From Bdellovibrio bacteriovorus (lineage in GTDB: Bacteria > Bdellovibrionota > Bdellovibrionia > Bdellovibrionales > Bdellovibrionaceae): a DNA stretch of 64,000 nucleotides. Below the pieces are notes generated by a model. It made no database searches and was not told the origin of the DNA. It saw only the letters and a program-made list of their open reading frames with translations. Location of the stretch: contig NZ_CP102930.1 in the NCBI RefSeq assembly GCF_025558485.1, forward strand, positions 3,038,001-3,102,000, written 5' to 3'. Positions within the stretch are counted from its first letter, which is position 1. Each line of letters opens with the position of its first letter. Positions 43,181 to 52,440 of this stretch are shown here, piece by piece. The position numbers were made by a program, and so were the translations under genes.

Positions 43181-43326
43181 GATCAACGAATACCCTTTCT
43201 GTGGACCCGAGGCCCGTGAGGACAGAATAGGTTCGTCTGGACGCGTGGGCAAGTCTGGTTTTTTGCAAACCCGTAATGTTTGTAAAGAAAAACTGTAGAA
43301 AAATATGAGACTTTATTCGTAGATTT

Positions 43327-43776
43327 TTACTGAAGCTCTTGATCGCAGTACTGGAGCGCCCTTTGCTCGTTTGCCGGGTAGCTCATACTTTGGGCGAGCT
43401 TATTACACTGCTTCTTTGAGATCGTCTTATTAAAGTGACGCAGGCACTCCCAACGAGCTTCATCCCCTGAATCCGGGAACTCCATCGCCTTGGTGATTGC
43501 GTGGCACTCCTTCAAAGTAGGACGCGTGCGCAGGTCATAAAGGCAAATCATCCGTGCATCTTCAGCGTTCGTGGAATATTCCATGTTTGCTGCGATGTTA
43601 AGGCACTGGGTAACAGACACCTGTTGTTTCTTTTGCTTTAGGCATTTTAAGCGCAAATCATCGCGTTGGTCCATGGCAAGCTTGGCGGTCTTGGAAACCT
43701 GGCAAAGACCCGAAGCCTGAGCCTGGGACACTCCAAATCCAATCATCACTGCAACAGCCAACAAGAACTTCAACAT
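43327..43776 (-). CDS. Secreted protein of four cysteine-bounded helical repeats
   Basis: 149 residues. Signal peptide about 21 residues (cleavage after AQA or QAS). The rest is four tandem units of about 30-37 residues. Each begins with Cys and ends with Cys, with a shared pattern (C..A..M.[YF]....[DE].A...CL); eight cysteines in all. Examples: CLNIAANMEYS, CHAITKAMEFP, CNKLAQSMSYP. One disulphide per repeat would give a rod of stapled helical hairpins. I recognise no named family. Periplasmic or exported. Confidence 0.8.
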   Translation of the reverse strand: MLKFLLAVAVMIGFGVSQAQASGLCQVSKTAKLAMDQRDDLRLKCLKQKKQQVSVTQCLNIAANMEYSTNAEDARMICLYDLRTRPTLKECHAITKAMEFPDSGDEARWECLRHFNKTISKKQCNKLAQSMSYPANEQRALQYCDQELQ

Positions 43777-44042
43777 ACGTCAAAACCTCTCTTCAGGAAC
43801 CCTGTCATCAGATTAGCAAGGCCCTCGCCAAGCCTTTATGCAATTAGGGGCATAAAGAAGGCAAGTGACTGTCTCATAAATTGACAGAAGGCACATTCTT
43901 GGCGACCCATTTGGGGAGCGAGGGGCTGTTTTGGGCAGAACGATAAAATTGAATTTGGGTCTGGATTTCAAACAGACGGTCTTAAAAAAAATCTGAAACT
44001 GTTTGAAGCTGAAGAAACCGGAACCTTCCGAAGGAGATGATC
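43777..44042. other. 266-base intergenic region, nothing firm
   Basis: Between divergent genes. I see a Shine-Dalgarno GGAG before 44043 and a short CCTTC/GAAGG pairing beside it, but no convincing promoter, RNA or repeat. Confidence 0.5.
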
Positions 44043-44402
44043 ATGGCTGTACCCAAAATTCCTGTAGTGCGTAGAGATGGGCTTATGGGAGAAAAGCCAA
44101 GTGATTTTCCCTGTAAAAAAGGCAGCAGGGAAGAAGTGAATGCTCTTGTAAAAATTTGGCTGGAAGAAACTTTAAAGATGATCGTGAATGATGCCAGCGA
44201 TGTTTCGGTTTCAGTTGTGCAAGGAGAACGAACCACCGTTTTTCATGTCTTATGTGGAAGAGATAATCTGGCAATGGTACTTGGAAGAAGCGGACGCACG
44301 ATTACGGCCCTGCGAAATCTGGTTACTTCAGCCACTGGCCGTTATGGATTTAGAGCCGTGGTCGAAGTGCCTTACTATCCACCAGCTTCAGGGGGACGGT
44401 AA
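44043..44402 (+). CDS. KH-domain RNA-binding protein (KhpA-like)
   Basis: 119 residues from the ATG at 44043; GGAG stands six bases before it, better than the ATG at 44037. A 45-residue N-terminal extension precedes a single KH domain. The GxxG loop is LGRSGRTITALRNLVTSAT, the classic KhpA/YlqC pattern. The domain binds single-stranded RNA. Ordinary KhpA is about 75-80 residues, so the extension is unusual. KhpA normally sits by rpsP or ffh, and neither is here. The final 15 bases overlap the convergent subtilase gene. Confidence 0.85.
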   Translation: MAVPKIPVVRRDGLMGEKPSDFPCKKGSREEVNALVKIWLEETLKMIVNDASDVSVSVVQGERTTVFHVLCGRDNLAMVLGRSGRTITALRNLVTSATGRYGFRAVVEVPYYPPASGGR

Positions 44403-45950
44403 AAGACGTTGCGCCTCAATCACGGCGGCTTCGGCATCCACCAGTCCTGCACCAAACTTATTTTCAAGATTGGGTGTCAGGGGCAGGGCGGTCTTCATCA
44501 GCAGCGCCTTGATTTGGGCCGGGGTCAGGTTCCTGTTGGCGGCCCGAATCAGGGCAACCACACCCGCAACATGCGGGGACGCCATCGACGTGCCAAAGGT
44601 TTCAAAATAATTCGTTGTCACTGTCAGTAAAGCCACAGCGGGATTTTTTCTCTGTGTCAGCAAGGTCTTAATCTGCAGGCCCAATGCGCGATCAATCAGA
44701 TAAGCACTGGCAAACAAAGTGTTCTCGCGATCAAACAGGCGGGTGTCTGCGTACTTGTCATCCACGTTGTGAATAAGGACATGGCGTGCACCGGCTCTCA
44801 TGGCCGAGCGGATCTGATCTGCGAAAGGCATGTCAGTTTTTGCAATCAGTGCAATTTTTCCGCTTAAATCCCGGCCGGTGAAATCTTCGGGGCGACCCAA
44901 ACCACAGTCCACGACGGACATGTTTTCAGACTGCCAGTTGGGGGGGGTGCCCTGAAAAAGCTCGATAGAACTGCGCAGTTGTTCATTTCCGACAGTCAGG
45001 ATCAGGGTGCTTTTACGGCCCTTGTTCATGGGGTAAGTGGAAATCACCTCGACACCCGGAGCCACTACAGACACCTCGGGACCGTATTGCGAAAAGCCTG
45101 CAATCTGCATGTTCTGATCAACGGCACCAACCGCAATCACGGAAGGGTAGGCCGCCGGGAAAAGAACTTTATCAATGCCGTAGTTTCCTGTGGCAGCCAC
45201 CACGGAAATTCCCGCACGATCCGCGCGCAGAATGGCCTCCTGTTCCGCAGGTGACGGAGGCCCCATTGAACCCAGGGACATATTGATCACATCAACTTTT
45301 TCATTCACGCCCCAGTCGATGCCTTCGACCATGCCGACATTGGAACAACCCATTTCGCTGCAAACCCGCCCGGCCAGAATTTTCGCCTGTGGAGCCACTC
45401 CGGAAAAACCGTCTGCATTTTCAGCCGCAGCCACTGTGCCTGCCACATGAGTTCCGTGGCCTGTTTGATCGGTGAAGTCCTCACCCTTACTGAGGCCGGT
45501 AAAGTCACGGCCCTTTTCAAAGTTTGCTTTCAAGGAAGGGTGTTTGGCATCAATGCCGGTGTCCAGCACCAACACCCGAATGCTCTGGCCCTTGCCAGCC
45601 TTTTCCCACGCATACGGAGCTTTGATGGCGGTCAGCCCCCAGGTGCGTTCGGGCCGTTCGATGGCGACATTGGCAAGCCGGGATGCCCGCAAAGGTTTAA
45701 ATGCGACTGGAATGGTGTGCTCTTTTTCCACATAGGAAACGCCCGGCAGATTTTTAAGAGCTTGCAGTTGGGATTCGTTTTGGGTTTCGACGATGAAGGT
45801 GTTCAGGTTGTTAAGGTTTTTTTGAATCTTAACTGGCAATCGCGCTGTTTCAAAGGTCTTACGATCCTTCATAAACACAAGTGCACGTCCGGCCTGGGCG
45901 GTCGGGAGCAAAAGAACAGTCAGCAGAAAAACAAAAAAGGTGAACTTCAT
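44388..45950 (-). CDS. Secreted subtilisin-like serine protease (S8) with PA insert
   Basis: 520 residues. Signal peptide (cleavage after AQA, residue 20), inhibitor I9-like propeptide (about 22-85), then the S8 domain. Catalytic Asp130 is in VLVLDTGID, His165 in GHGTHVAGTVA, and Ser in FGTSMASPHVAG near residue 470. The oxyanion Asn lies in AATGNYG. Between the His and Ser blocks is a PA-like insert (about 325-430). It should mature in the periplasm or outside. Bdellovibrio encodes many such proteases for prey digestion, so a predatory role is plausible but not shown. Confidence 0.95.
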   Translation of the reverse strand: MKFTFFVFLLTVLLLPTAQAGRALVFMKDRKTFETARLPVKIQKNLNNLNTFIVETQNESQLQALKNLPGVSYVEKEHTIPVAFKPLRASRLANVAIERPERTWGLTAIKAPYAWEKAGKGQSIRVLVLDTGIDAKHPSLKANFEKGRDFTGLSKGEDFTDQTGHGTHVAGTVAAAENADGFSGVAPQAKILAGRVCSEMGCSNVGMVEGIDWGVNEKVDVINMSLGSMGPPSPAEQEAILRADRAGISVVAATGNYGIDKVLFPAAYPSVIAVGAVDQNMQIAGFSQYGPEVSVVAPGVEVISTYPMNKGRKSTLILTVGNEQLRSSIELFQGTPPNWQSENMSVVDCGLGRPEDFTGRDLSGKIALIAKTDMPFADQIRSAMRAGARHVLIHNVDDKYADTRLFDRENTLFASAYLIDRALGLQIKTLLTQRKNPAVALLTVTTNYFETFGTSMASPHVAGVVALIRAANRNLTPAQIKALLMKTALPLTPNLENKFGAGLVDAEAAVIEAQRLLPSP

Positions 45951-46024
45951 CGTCTGAGAAGTTCACCTTTTCATGTCTTTATGTAAAGGGGCTGCCGGGG
46001 GGCTTTGAAAGCTTTACGTAAGTG

Positions 46025-46693
46025 TCAAAAGACTTTACGGGCGGCTTTTTCTTTTAAAGCGTCTTCCACCCAGAATTGAACACCATGGTGGTCCTGAATG
46101 TTTCGCATATACTGGCGGATCATTTTGTCTTTGATCTGCACATTGTAGGAAAGGAAGCGGAACACCACCGGGGCAAAGAAGGCATCGGCAATACAGAAGT
46201 CCCCAAACAGGTAAGGGCCCTCACTGACTTTCAGGGCCGTCTTCCACATTTCCAGAATGCGTTCGATGTCCTTGATGGTTCCCGGGGTCAGATGTCTGAC
46301 GTCGCCCTTGTGTTGCAGATCCATGCTAAGTTGAGAGCGCAAGGATGCAAATCCGGAATGCATTTCTGCAGCATAGCTGCGCGCCAGTGCACGGGCACCG
46401 ATGTCTTCAGGCCATAACTGTGCTTCCGGGGAAAGTTCGTTGATGTATTCAGCAATCGCCAAGGAATCCCAGATCACAATTTTACCGTTGCGCAAAGCCG
46501 GAACTTTGCCCGTCGGGGAATACTTCAGAATTTTTTTTGCTGTGTCGGGTTGATCCAGAGTGATGTTGATTTCCTTAAATGGCAAACCGGATTGAACGGC
46601 CACCAGCCACGCACGCATGGACCAAGAAGAAAAAGTTTTATCACCGATGATCAGGTCAAAGAACGGCTTGTCGCTGTGAACGTGATAGGCCAC
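46025..46693 (-). CDS. Glutathione S-transferase family protein
   Basis: 222 residues starting with GTG at 46693; GGAGGT precedes it by about seven bases. The N-terminal thioredoxin-like domain shows DLIIGDKTFSSWSMRAWLV, with Ser in the catalytic region, and SPTGKVPALRNGKIVIWDSL (cis-Pro and the Asp/Ser glutathione contact). The C-terminal domain is helical (about 90-210). Likely a cytosolic detoxification or thiol-transfer enzyme; substrate unknown. Confidence 0.92.
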   Translation of the reverse strand: MAYHVHSDKPFFDLIIGDKTFSSWSMRAWLVAVQSGLPFKEINITLDQPDTAKKILKYSPTGKVPALRNGKIVIWDSLAIAEYINELSPEAQLWPEDIGARALARSYAAEMHSGFASLRSQLSMDLQHKGDVRHLTPGTIKDIERILEMWKTALKVSEGPYLFGDFCIADAFFAPVVFRFLSYNVQIKDKMIRQYMRNIQDHHGVQFWVEDALKEKAARKVF

Positions 46694-46730
46694 GAAAATA
46701 CCTCCGGCATTTTGTTAAGTGGCCTAGAGT

Positions 46731-47429
46731 TTAAGCGGAGGCCGGGCTTTCGGCAAGAGTCATCTCGAATGGAGGAGGTGAAGCAGGGCTTCGTTCCTGT
46801 TTCTTGTGCGCATATTTGGCCCAGAGCTTCTTCACCCAGTGGTGGGTCAGGGGATTGGTAAAATGGCGCTGATCTTTTTTCTCAAAGACAGCAATGGCGC
46901 ATTTGTAGTTCATTTTTTCAATATGCCCCTGAATGCTGGCCCCCAGTCGTTCACACATCGAATCCACCTTCAGATCCACACGCGGGGTTCCCACAACAAT
47001 GTCCGCCGGGGACTGATCCATATAGTAAAGTCCCAGGCCGGTTAAGATTTCGCCCCAGGGGATTTCCTGTGATTGCTTGCGCCACAAGGGCGACAGCGTG
47101 AAATATTCCATGGTCATGATCTTGCTGCCTTGTTTGGTCACGGACTTCACGAACTGGGGATCTAGTTCCTTGAAATAGTTGTGATTGCGGTGGGCGTGCA
47201 GATTCAGATCAAAAGTGGTGAAAAGATTAAATCCCACCACTTCATTTTTATATAAAAGAACTCCGGCGGCATGGCAGCGAAAGAAGTCGTCGTAATCCAG
47301 CTCGACTCCGGCGCGATTTAGCACTTTGCCGAAAGTGTCCTCCCAAAGTCCGAAGACTTCGTTCAGAAGCTCTTTTTGGGAATCGCACACATGATGAAGC
47401 GGAATGATTTGATAACTGATGTTTGGCAT
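46731..47429 (-). CDS. GNAT-like acyltransferase-fold protein, function uncertain
   Basis: 232 residues from the ATG at 47429 (MPNISYQIIPLHH). The longer frame overlaps a terminator and is rejected. The secondary-structure pattern is that of an acyl-CoA N-acyltransferase: an N-terminal helix, a strand with VLLYKNEVVGFNLFTTFD, the central strand-helix MTMEYFTLSPLWRK, and VDSMCERLGA near residue 170. The Gly-rich CoA loop is not obvious. Basic, Pro/Ser-rich C-terminus. No named family recognised; call is tentative. Confidence 0.5.
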   Translation of the reverse strand: MPNISYQIIPLHHVCDSQKELLNEVFGLWEDTFGKVLNRAGVELDYDDFFRCHAAGVLLYKNEVVGFNLFTTFDLNLHAHRNHNYFKELDPQFVKSVTKQGSKIMTMEYFTLSPLWRKQSQEIPWGEILTGLGLYYMDQSPADIVVGTPRVDLKVDSMCERLGASIQGHIEKMNYKCAIAVFEKKDQRHFTNPLTHHWVKKLWAKYAHKKQERSPASPPPFEMTLAESPASA

Positions 47430-47515
47430 ACACCAAGCATGAAGTCGGTACGGTAAAAATACAGAGTCCAATTCTGCGGAACTTGGACCTTCGCTGGAGG
47501 TGTTTTGCTGAAATA

Positions 47516-47550
47516 CAAAAAAAGGACACTGCATCCAGTGTCCTTTTCAG
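47516..47550 (-). terminator. Intrinsic terminator of the M14 carboxypeptidase gene
   Basis: AAAGGACACTG and CAGTGTCCTTT form an 11-bp stem with a short loop; on the minus strand a T-run follows. It lies between 47429 and 47574. Confidence 0.85.
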
Positions 47551-47573
47551 AGTTTATTCTTTTTTGGATGTCC

Positions 47574-48809
47574 TTATGGCTTGAAGATCGGTCCGTTGCC
47601 ATCCAGTACACGGTAAGGATTGTCAGCATATTCGATCATGTAAAGCACGGGCTCCAGATTCTTTCTTTGTACTTCAGGAATCACCTGGGCACCCGGATAG
47701 AAGCCGCCACCGCCCCAGCCGCTGTTGGCCGGATCAAGTTCAAAGGTGAAAGAGATAATCTTGTGTTCACCGTAAGACCAGTCCGTCGTGTCACCACTGG
47801 CAATATACAGCTCGGAGGACTGTTGCGGGTGGTAGCCATTCCATTCCGCCATCTTGCGCGCCATCACCTCGTGAACCTGTTTGTCACGGGTGTTGGAAAT
47901 GCCTTCATATTGATGACCCCAAGGATACAAAATCAACTGAGAATATGTGTGGAAGGAAAGCAGACTTGTGATGTTCTCGTGCGCCTCCACATAGTTTTTG
48001 ATCGCCTGAGTTTCAAGTTCGCTGAACGCAGCCGGACCACGATAAGTATCGCTGTTTGGACTTGTGCTAGCACCGCCGCCACCCCAGCCGTAACCATAGT
48101 TACGGTTCAAATCCACGCCGTAAGTTCCATTGCTGTTTTGACGACGATTTTTTCTCCAGGATTTATAGCTGCCAGTGGAAATGTCGTATTCTGCACCATC
48201 CGGGTTCACCATTGGGATAAAGTGCAGGTCACGGCCATTCACCAGTCGTTGGATGCGCGGGTTGCCGTTGGTGTATTCTGTCAGCAGATACTCGATATAA
48301 TAAAGTGGCAGTTCGATGGACAGATGTTCGCGGGCGTGGTGTCCACCCATAAAGATGGCAGCTGGCAGGGTGTCGGCATTGGTAAGGTCACCGGAAATGC
48401 GCACGGCCCAGATGTCCCGGCCTTCCAATGTTTTGCCAATAGAACTCATTTGCGCGATGGAGGAATGCTGTTGCGTCAGAGTTCTTAGCTTATCCGTCAT
48501 TTCCGCATAGTTATGAAAGGCAGAATCCTTGGCTGGGAAGTCCATGGCTTCGGTCAGAGGGAAGCTGACCTCCAGAAGACCCAGATCTTCAACGGCCTTT
48601 TTTTCTTCCAGACTGCCCATCGCAATCACGTAGTCTTCGCGTGTGGTTTCAATCGTTGCGCCGGTGTTGGCGATCAGGCTGCGTTGGAATTTATCGGTGG
48701 CGCGAATTTTCATCCAGTATTGGTTCGTGTCGATGGATTGTGCGTTTTGAATTGGCAGAAGTGCCATCGCTGCAACGGCGACAAGGCCCAGCCACTTGGT
48801 GATTTTCAT
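47574..48809 (-). CDS. Secreted M14-family zinc carboxypeptidase
   Basis: 411 residues. GGAGGGG precedes the ATG. Signal peptide about 25 residues (cleavage after AQS), then a propeptide-like region to about 110. The catalytic domain follows: zinc ligands in GGHHAREHLSIE (His and Glu) and LLSFHTYSQLILYPWG (His), substrate Arg/Asn region in VDLNRNYGYGW, and catalytic Glu in SFTFELDP. It trims C-terminal residues of peptides outside the cytosol. A 15-base palindrome stands just upstream. Confidence 0.93.
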   Translation of the reverse strand: MKITKWLGLVAVAAMALLPIQNAQSIDTNQYWMKIRATDKFQRSLIANTGATIETTREDYVIAMGSLEEKKAVEDLGLLEVSFPLTEAMDFPAKDSAFHNYAEMTDKLRTLTQQHSSIAQMSSIGKTLEGRDIWAVRISGDLTNADTLPAAIFMGGHHAREHLSIELPLYYIEYLLTEYTNGNPRIQRLVNGRDLHFIPMVNPDGAEYDISTGSYKSWRKNRRQNSNGTYGVDLNRNYGYGWGGGGASTSPNSDTYRGPAAFSELETQAIKNYVEAHENITSLLSFHTYSQLILYPWGHQYEGISNTRDKQVHEVMARKMAEWNGYHPQQSSELYIASGDTTDWSYGEHKIISFTFELDPANSGWGGGGFYPGAQVIPEVQRKNLEPVLYMIEYADNPYRVLDGNGPIFKP

Positions 48810-48825
48810 AACCCCTCCTTGGGTG

Positions 48826-48840
48826 TCTGAGATTCTCAGA
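48826..48840. repeat. Perfect odd palindrome upstream of the carboxypeptidase gene
   Basis: TCTGAGA-T-TCTCAGA, 17 bases before the ATG at 48809 and next to its Shine-Dalgarno sequence. Candidate operator or mRNA hairpin. Confidence 0.45.
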
Positions 48841-48920
48841 TACCATATTGTGAGAGGATTTAGTGTTAGGGTACAAGGCTTAGGTAGAGTCGGGCGGACC
48901 TAGGTCCAGCTTCAGGCAAT

Positions 48921-48955
48921 AAAAAAGGCTCCATCGTAAAGAGGAGCCTTTTTTA
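48921..48955 (-). terminator. Intrinsic terminator
   Basis: AAAAAGGCTCC and GGAGCCTTTTT form a strong stem with a ten-base loop, with an A-run on the left giving a T-run on the minus strand. Ends the gene at 48981. Confidence 0.88.
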
Positions 48956-48980
48956 AGAGTTTTTGTAAGTTGGAACAGGC

Positions 48981-49484
48981 TTAGTTCAGATTGATTTTCT
49001 CCAAACGACGGCCGTCAATGCGCACTTCCAAAGACAGATTTCTTTTTTGGCGTAGCACATTCCAGTTGCAGTCCGTCAGGCTGGAACATCCGAAAGAATC
49101 ATTGAACACAACAGAGTTGCGCACCAGCACATTCACTCGCAAGCGGCCGTTGGATTCAGCGCGAGTCAGATAGCCCTTGTCCATATCGTCCAGAATGAAG
49201 TTTCCACCGACGATTTTTCCCACTGGGATTGCAATTTGCGTGGCTTTTTCTGTCAGAATCACTGCGCCGTCATTGGCGGCATGAACTGTGTAGTCTTCCA
49301 TCAAATTTAAATTCACGCAGCCGGAAACCACAGAGCGTTCGTTATCCAGATTACCGCAGAACAAAACATCCCCGGCTTTTTGTGCGCGAGTGACGTCGTA
49401 ATCAATGCTTTTAACGGCATAAAGGCTTTTGGCATTTGCAATTCCAGAGATCAACAGCAAGGTCGTCATTACCAGTTTTTTCAT
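48981..49484 (-). CDS. Secreted hypothetical protein
   Basis: 167 residues from the ATG at 49484 with GGAAG seven bases upstream. Signal peptide about 18 residues (cleavage after ANA). The mature chain is beta-rich, with four cysteines in the pairs CGNLDNERSVVSGC and CSSLTDC, consistent with two disulphides. No family recognised. Flanked by its own terminator, so probably monocistronic. Confidence 0.75.
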   Translation of the reverse strand: MKKLVMTTLLLISGIANAKSLYAVKSIDYDVTRAQKAGDVLFCGNLDNERSVVSGCVNLNLMEDYTVHAANDGAVILTEKATQIAIPVGKIVGGNFILDDMDKGYLTRAESNGRLRVNVLVRNSVVFNDSFGCSSLTDCNWNVLRQKRNLSLEVRIDGRRLEKINLN

Positions 49485-49632
49485 GAAACTTCCTTTCGCC
49501 TCTTGGCGGGTAAGATATTCGCGGAAATTCACTGCGAAAAGCATTCCAAAGCTGCAACGGGATTTAAGGCTGTTTTAAGGGGGAATGGATGCTTAGTTCC
49601 TGACTGATGGGCGTAGAGTGGCACCAGTGGGA

Positions 49633-50646
49633 CTACCAGCGGATTGGCTCGGGCTCGATATCCACGCCAAACTGGCTTTTCACATCCTGGGCGACTTGCT
49701 GGGCAAGCTTCCATACGTCATCGGCGGTGGCGCCGCCATGATTGACCAGAACCAGCGCCTGCTTTTCGTACATGCCCACAGGGCCAAGGGTTTTGCCCTT
49801 CCAGCCAGCGCGATCAATCAGCCAGCCTGCCGCCAGCTTAAAGCGTCCTTGTTCGTAAGGGAAGCTGACCAGATTTGGATAGGTCGTCAGCAAACGATCA
49901 CGCAGTTCTTCAGTGACGATGGGATTTTTGAAAAAGCTTCCGGCATTGCCGATCACTTTTGGATCGGGGAGCTTGCTTTGGCGGATGTTGATCACAGCTT
50001 TGGAAACACTGCGAGCATCCAGTTCCCAGCCCTGGCGTTCGACTTCTTTACGGATGTCCCCGTATTCAAGCCGCAAAGTGTTTTTCTTTGGCAGGCGGAA
50101 GGTCACATCCCAGATCAGATATTTTCCTGCACCTTCCTGCTTGAAGAAACTATCACGATAAGAAAAATGACATTCTTTGTTGGAGAAAACTTTTTGTTCG
50201 CCCGATTGCAGATCCAGACAGGTGACTTCCCACAGGCTGTCTTTTACTTCCACACCATAAGCGCCAATGTTCTGAATCGGAGCTGCGCCCACGGTGCCCG
50301 GAATAAGCGACAGATTTTCCAGTCCCCAGTACCCTTGGGTCAGGGTCCACTGGACAAAGTCATTCCACACATCTCCGGCTTGTGCTTTGACGAACCAGTG
50401 ATCGGCGTCTTCGTTCACCAAGGACCAGCCCTGATTGGCGACTTTTAAAACCAACCCCTGAACTTTGAACGGAAGAACAAGGTTGCTGCCGCCACCCAGG
50501 ATTTTCCAGTTCATTCTTTTGATTTGGGAATCGTTCAGTAAAGAATGCAGATCTTCGGATTTAAGCAACTCCACATAGTGCTCGGCCTGCGAGCGCAGCT
50601 GAAGAGTGTTGGCAGAGCTAAGATCTTGGTTTGTGTGAATCTGCAT
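49633..50646 (-). CDS. murB: UDP-N-acetylenolpyruvoylglucosamine reductase
   Basis: 337 residues, the length of type I MurB. FAD-binding KILGGGSNLVLP and SLIPGTVGAAPIQNIGAYGVE; catalytic Ser in GNAGSFFKNP; C-terminal VLVNHGGATADDV and EPEPIRW with the conserved Glu. Reduces the enolpyruvyl group in UDP-MurNAc synthesis with NADPH. It stands alone here, away from the division cluster at 59675. Weak ribosome binding site. Confidence 0.96.
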   Translation of the reverse strand: MQIHTNQDLSSANTLQLRSQAEHYVELLKSEDLHSLLNDSQIKRMNWKILGGGSNLVLPFKVQGLVLKVANQGWSLVNEDADHWFVKAQAGDVWNDFVQWTLTQGYWGLENLSLIPGTVGAAPIQNIGAYGVEVKDSLWEVTCLDLQSGEQKVFSNKECHFSYRDSFFKQEGAGKYLIWDVTFRLPKKNTLRLEYGDIRKEVERQGWELDARSVSKAVINIRQSKLPDPKVIGNAGSFFKNPIVTEELRDRLLTTYPNLVSFPYEQGRFKLAAGWLIDRAGWKGKTLGPVGMYEKQALVLVNHGGATADDVWKLAQQVAQDVKSQFGVDIEPEPIRW

Positions 50647-50661
50647 TAAGCAGAGATCATA

Positions 50662-50976
50662 TTAGAAGCTGCCGGTTTTGGCCATCATTCTTTCGAGGAT
50701 TTGGTCTTTATGGATAAAGCAAATGCCAAGCCCCAAACCCTTGCTCCAGATGACTTCTGCGGCCACATTGTGGGTGCGCTCGACCGTGTCTAGCTTAACT
50801 GTGAGATTTAGCAAATCCCCTTTTTGTGGGACATAGTCACCTTGAGACACTTCCAGGAAAGCTCCGGTTTGCGAGATATTGCGAAGCTTGGCCACTAAGA
50901 TCCCGATGTGGCCATAGACCTCGATGTGGGCCATCTCTTTCGTTCTATAGCGTTTTGCGGCTGTTTTTGAACTCAT
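50662..50976 (-). CDS. PilZ-domain protein, single domain
   Basis: 104 residues. GGAGAG precedes the ATG. One PilZ domain: the NISQTGAFLE element (N/DxSxxG) is intact. The N-terminal arginine motif is KRYRTKE, which lacks a clean RxxxR, so cyclic-di-GMP binding is plausible but reduced confidence. Bdellovibrio uses cyclic-di-GMP to switch between lifestyles (established), so this could be an effector. It lies between murB and folA, all on the minus strand. Confidence 0.88.
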   Translation of the reverse strand: MSSKTAAKRYRTKEMAHIEVYGHIGILVAKLRNISQTGAFLEVSQGDYVPQKGDLLNLTVKLDTVERTHNVAAEVIWSKGLGLGICFIHKDQILERMMAKTGSF

Positions 50977-51080
50977 CAGACACTCTCCGGGATAAAGTGC
51001 TTACCTTTATTCTCGGAGAAAAAATCGTGTTGGTAGAGTCCAAAATGGTGCGTTCTCAAATTGGGACTTGATTCTGGACC

Positions 51081-51590
51081 TTACTTTCGCAAGTACGTCA
51101 GAAACGAAAAAGGAATGGGCGTTTCCACGTCACGACGATGTGTCTGGGTGAAAACCTTTTGATCAATTTCAGGGTAATAGGTGTCCCCCGGAAACTCTTT
51201 ATGGATCAGGGTTAGATAGATTTTGTCAGTGATCGGCATGGCCTGTTTGTAGATCTCGCCACCACCGATAATGAAAACTTCATCACCCCACTTTTCGGTC
51301 AAGGGTTTGGCATGTTCGACGGCTTCTTCGATCGACGAAACAAACACCACCGGACTTGATTCGGTGGAAGGGAAACTGTGCTTGGACGGATCGCGGGTGA
51401 TAACAATGTGATAACGATTGGGCAGGGCGCGACCGTTGAAAGAATCAAAAGTCTTTCTGCCCATGATCATGATGTGACCCTTGGTGGTCTCACGGAAAAA
51501 CTTCATGTCCTCGGGTAAGTTCCAGGGAAGTCCCCCTTGTGTCCCGATAACACGGTTTTCAGAGCAAGCCACCACATGAGTCAGAATCAT
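51081..51590 (-). CDS. folA: Dihydrofolate reductase
   Basis: 169 residues. [45 protein letters not shown] and [13 protein letters not shown] match DHFR blocks in order; the Glu/Asp of the active site is in PEDMK. Reduces dihydrofolate with NADPH. Its ATG overlaps the thyA stop (ATGA), the standard coupling of thymidylate synthesis and folate recycling. Confidence 0.96.
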   Translation of the reverse strand: MILTHVVACSENRVIGTQGGLPWNLPEDMKFFRETTKGHIMIMGRKTFDSFNGRALPNRYHIVITRDPSKHSFPSTESSPVVFVSSIEEAVEHAKPLTEKWGDEVFIIGGGEIYKQAMPITDKIYLTLIHKEFPGDTYYPEIDQKVFTQTHRRDVETPIPFSFLTYLRK

Positions 51591-52381
51591 ACTGCCACCT
51601 CGGCCTTGATGCCCGGGTGTGGATCGTAGCCGACGATTTCAATGTCTTCATATGTGAAATCGAAAAGATTTTTCTTTGCCGGATTCAGCTTCAACTGTGG
51701 CAGCGGGCGGAAGTCGCGGCTGATTTGCAGTTTGGCCTGTTCCAAGTGATTCAAGTACAAGTGTGCATCACCCAGCGTGTGAACAAAGTCGCCCACTTCA
51801 AGGTCGCAAACTTGCGCGATCATATGAGTCAGCAGGGCATAGCTGGCGATATTGAACGGTACACCCAGGAAAATATCAGCACTGCGCTGATACAACTGAC
51901 AGGACAGTTTTCCGTTGGCTACATAGAATTGGAAGAAAGCATGGCAAGGTGGCAGCGCCATCTTATCCACGTCGCCGGGATTGAACGCCACCACCAGCAT
52001 ACGGCGGGAGTTCGGATTCTTTTTGATCTGTTCAACCACGTTTGTGATCTGGTCAATCGTGCGACCGTCGGCAGTTTCCCATGAGCGCCATTGTTTGCCG
52101 TACACCGGACCCAGATTGCCATTTTCATCGGCCCACTCGTCCCAGATAGTCACTTTGTTGTCGTGAAGATATTTGATGTTGGTTTCACCTTTAAGGAACC
52201 ACAACAGCTCGTGGAAGATGGAGCGTGTATGAAGTTTCTTGGTGGTTAGCAGAGGGAAGCCTTCCTGCAGATTGTAGCGCATCTGGTAGCCGAACATGGA
52301 AATGGTGCCTGTGCCTGTGCGGTCTTCTTTTTTCACACCCTGTTCAAGAACTGTTTTGATGAGATCGTGATACTGCTTCAT
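51587..52381 (-). CDS. thyA: Thymidylate synthase
   Basis: 264 residues, the E. coli length. Catalytic Cys in [33 protein letters not shown] and the folate-binding C-terminus GIKAEVAV present. Makes dTMP from dUMP using methylene-tetrahydrofolate. Translationally coupled to folA. Confidence 0.97.
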   Translation of the reverse strand: MKQYHDLIKTVLEQGVKKEDRTGTGTISMFGYQMRYNLQEGFPLLTTKKLHTRSIFHELLWFLKGETNIKYLHDNKVTIWDEWADENGNLGPVYGKQWRSWETADGRTIDQITNVVEQIKKNPNSRRMLVVAFNPGDVDKMALPPCHAFFQFYVANGKLSCQLYQRSADIFLGVPFNIASYALLTHMIAQVCDLEVGDFVHTLGDAHLYLNHLEQAKLQISRDFRPLPQLKLNPAKKNLFDFTYEDIEIVGYDPHPGIKAEVAV

Positions 52382-52440
52382 TCTGCCTCCTTGCGGTTGC
52401 CAGCTTTGGGAAAAGCGGCGGTCCCTTGTCGCTAGACATT

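Noticed and set aside
43934-44000. Promoter for the KH gene
   Set aside because: Several weak TTGAAT/TAAAAT combinations exist but none has acceptable spacing.
47505-48488. 327-residue open frame on the plus strand
   Set aside because: Antisense to the M14 carboxypeptidase with intact catalytic motifs; crosses a terminator.
49618-50448. 276-residue open frame on the plus strand
   Set aside because: Antisense to murB.
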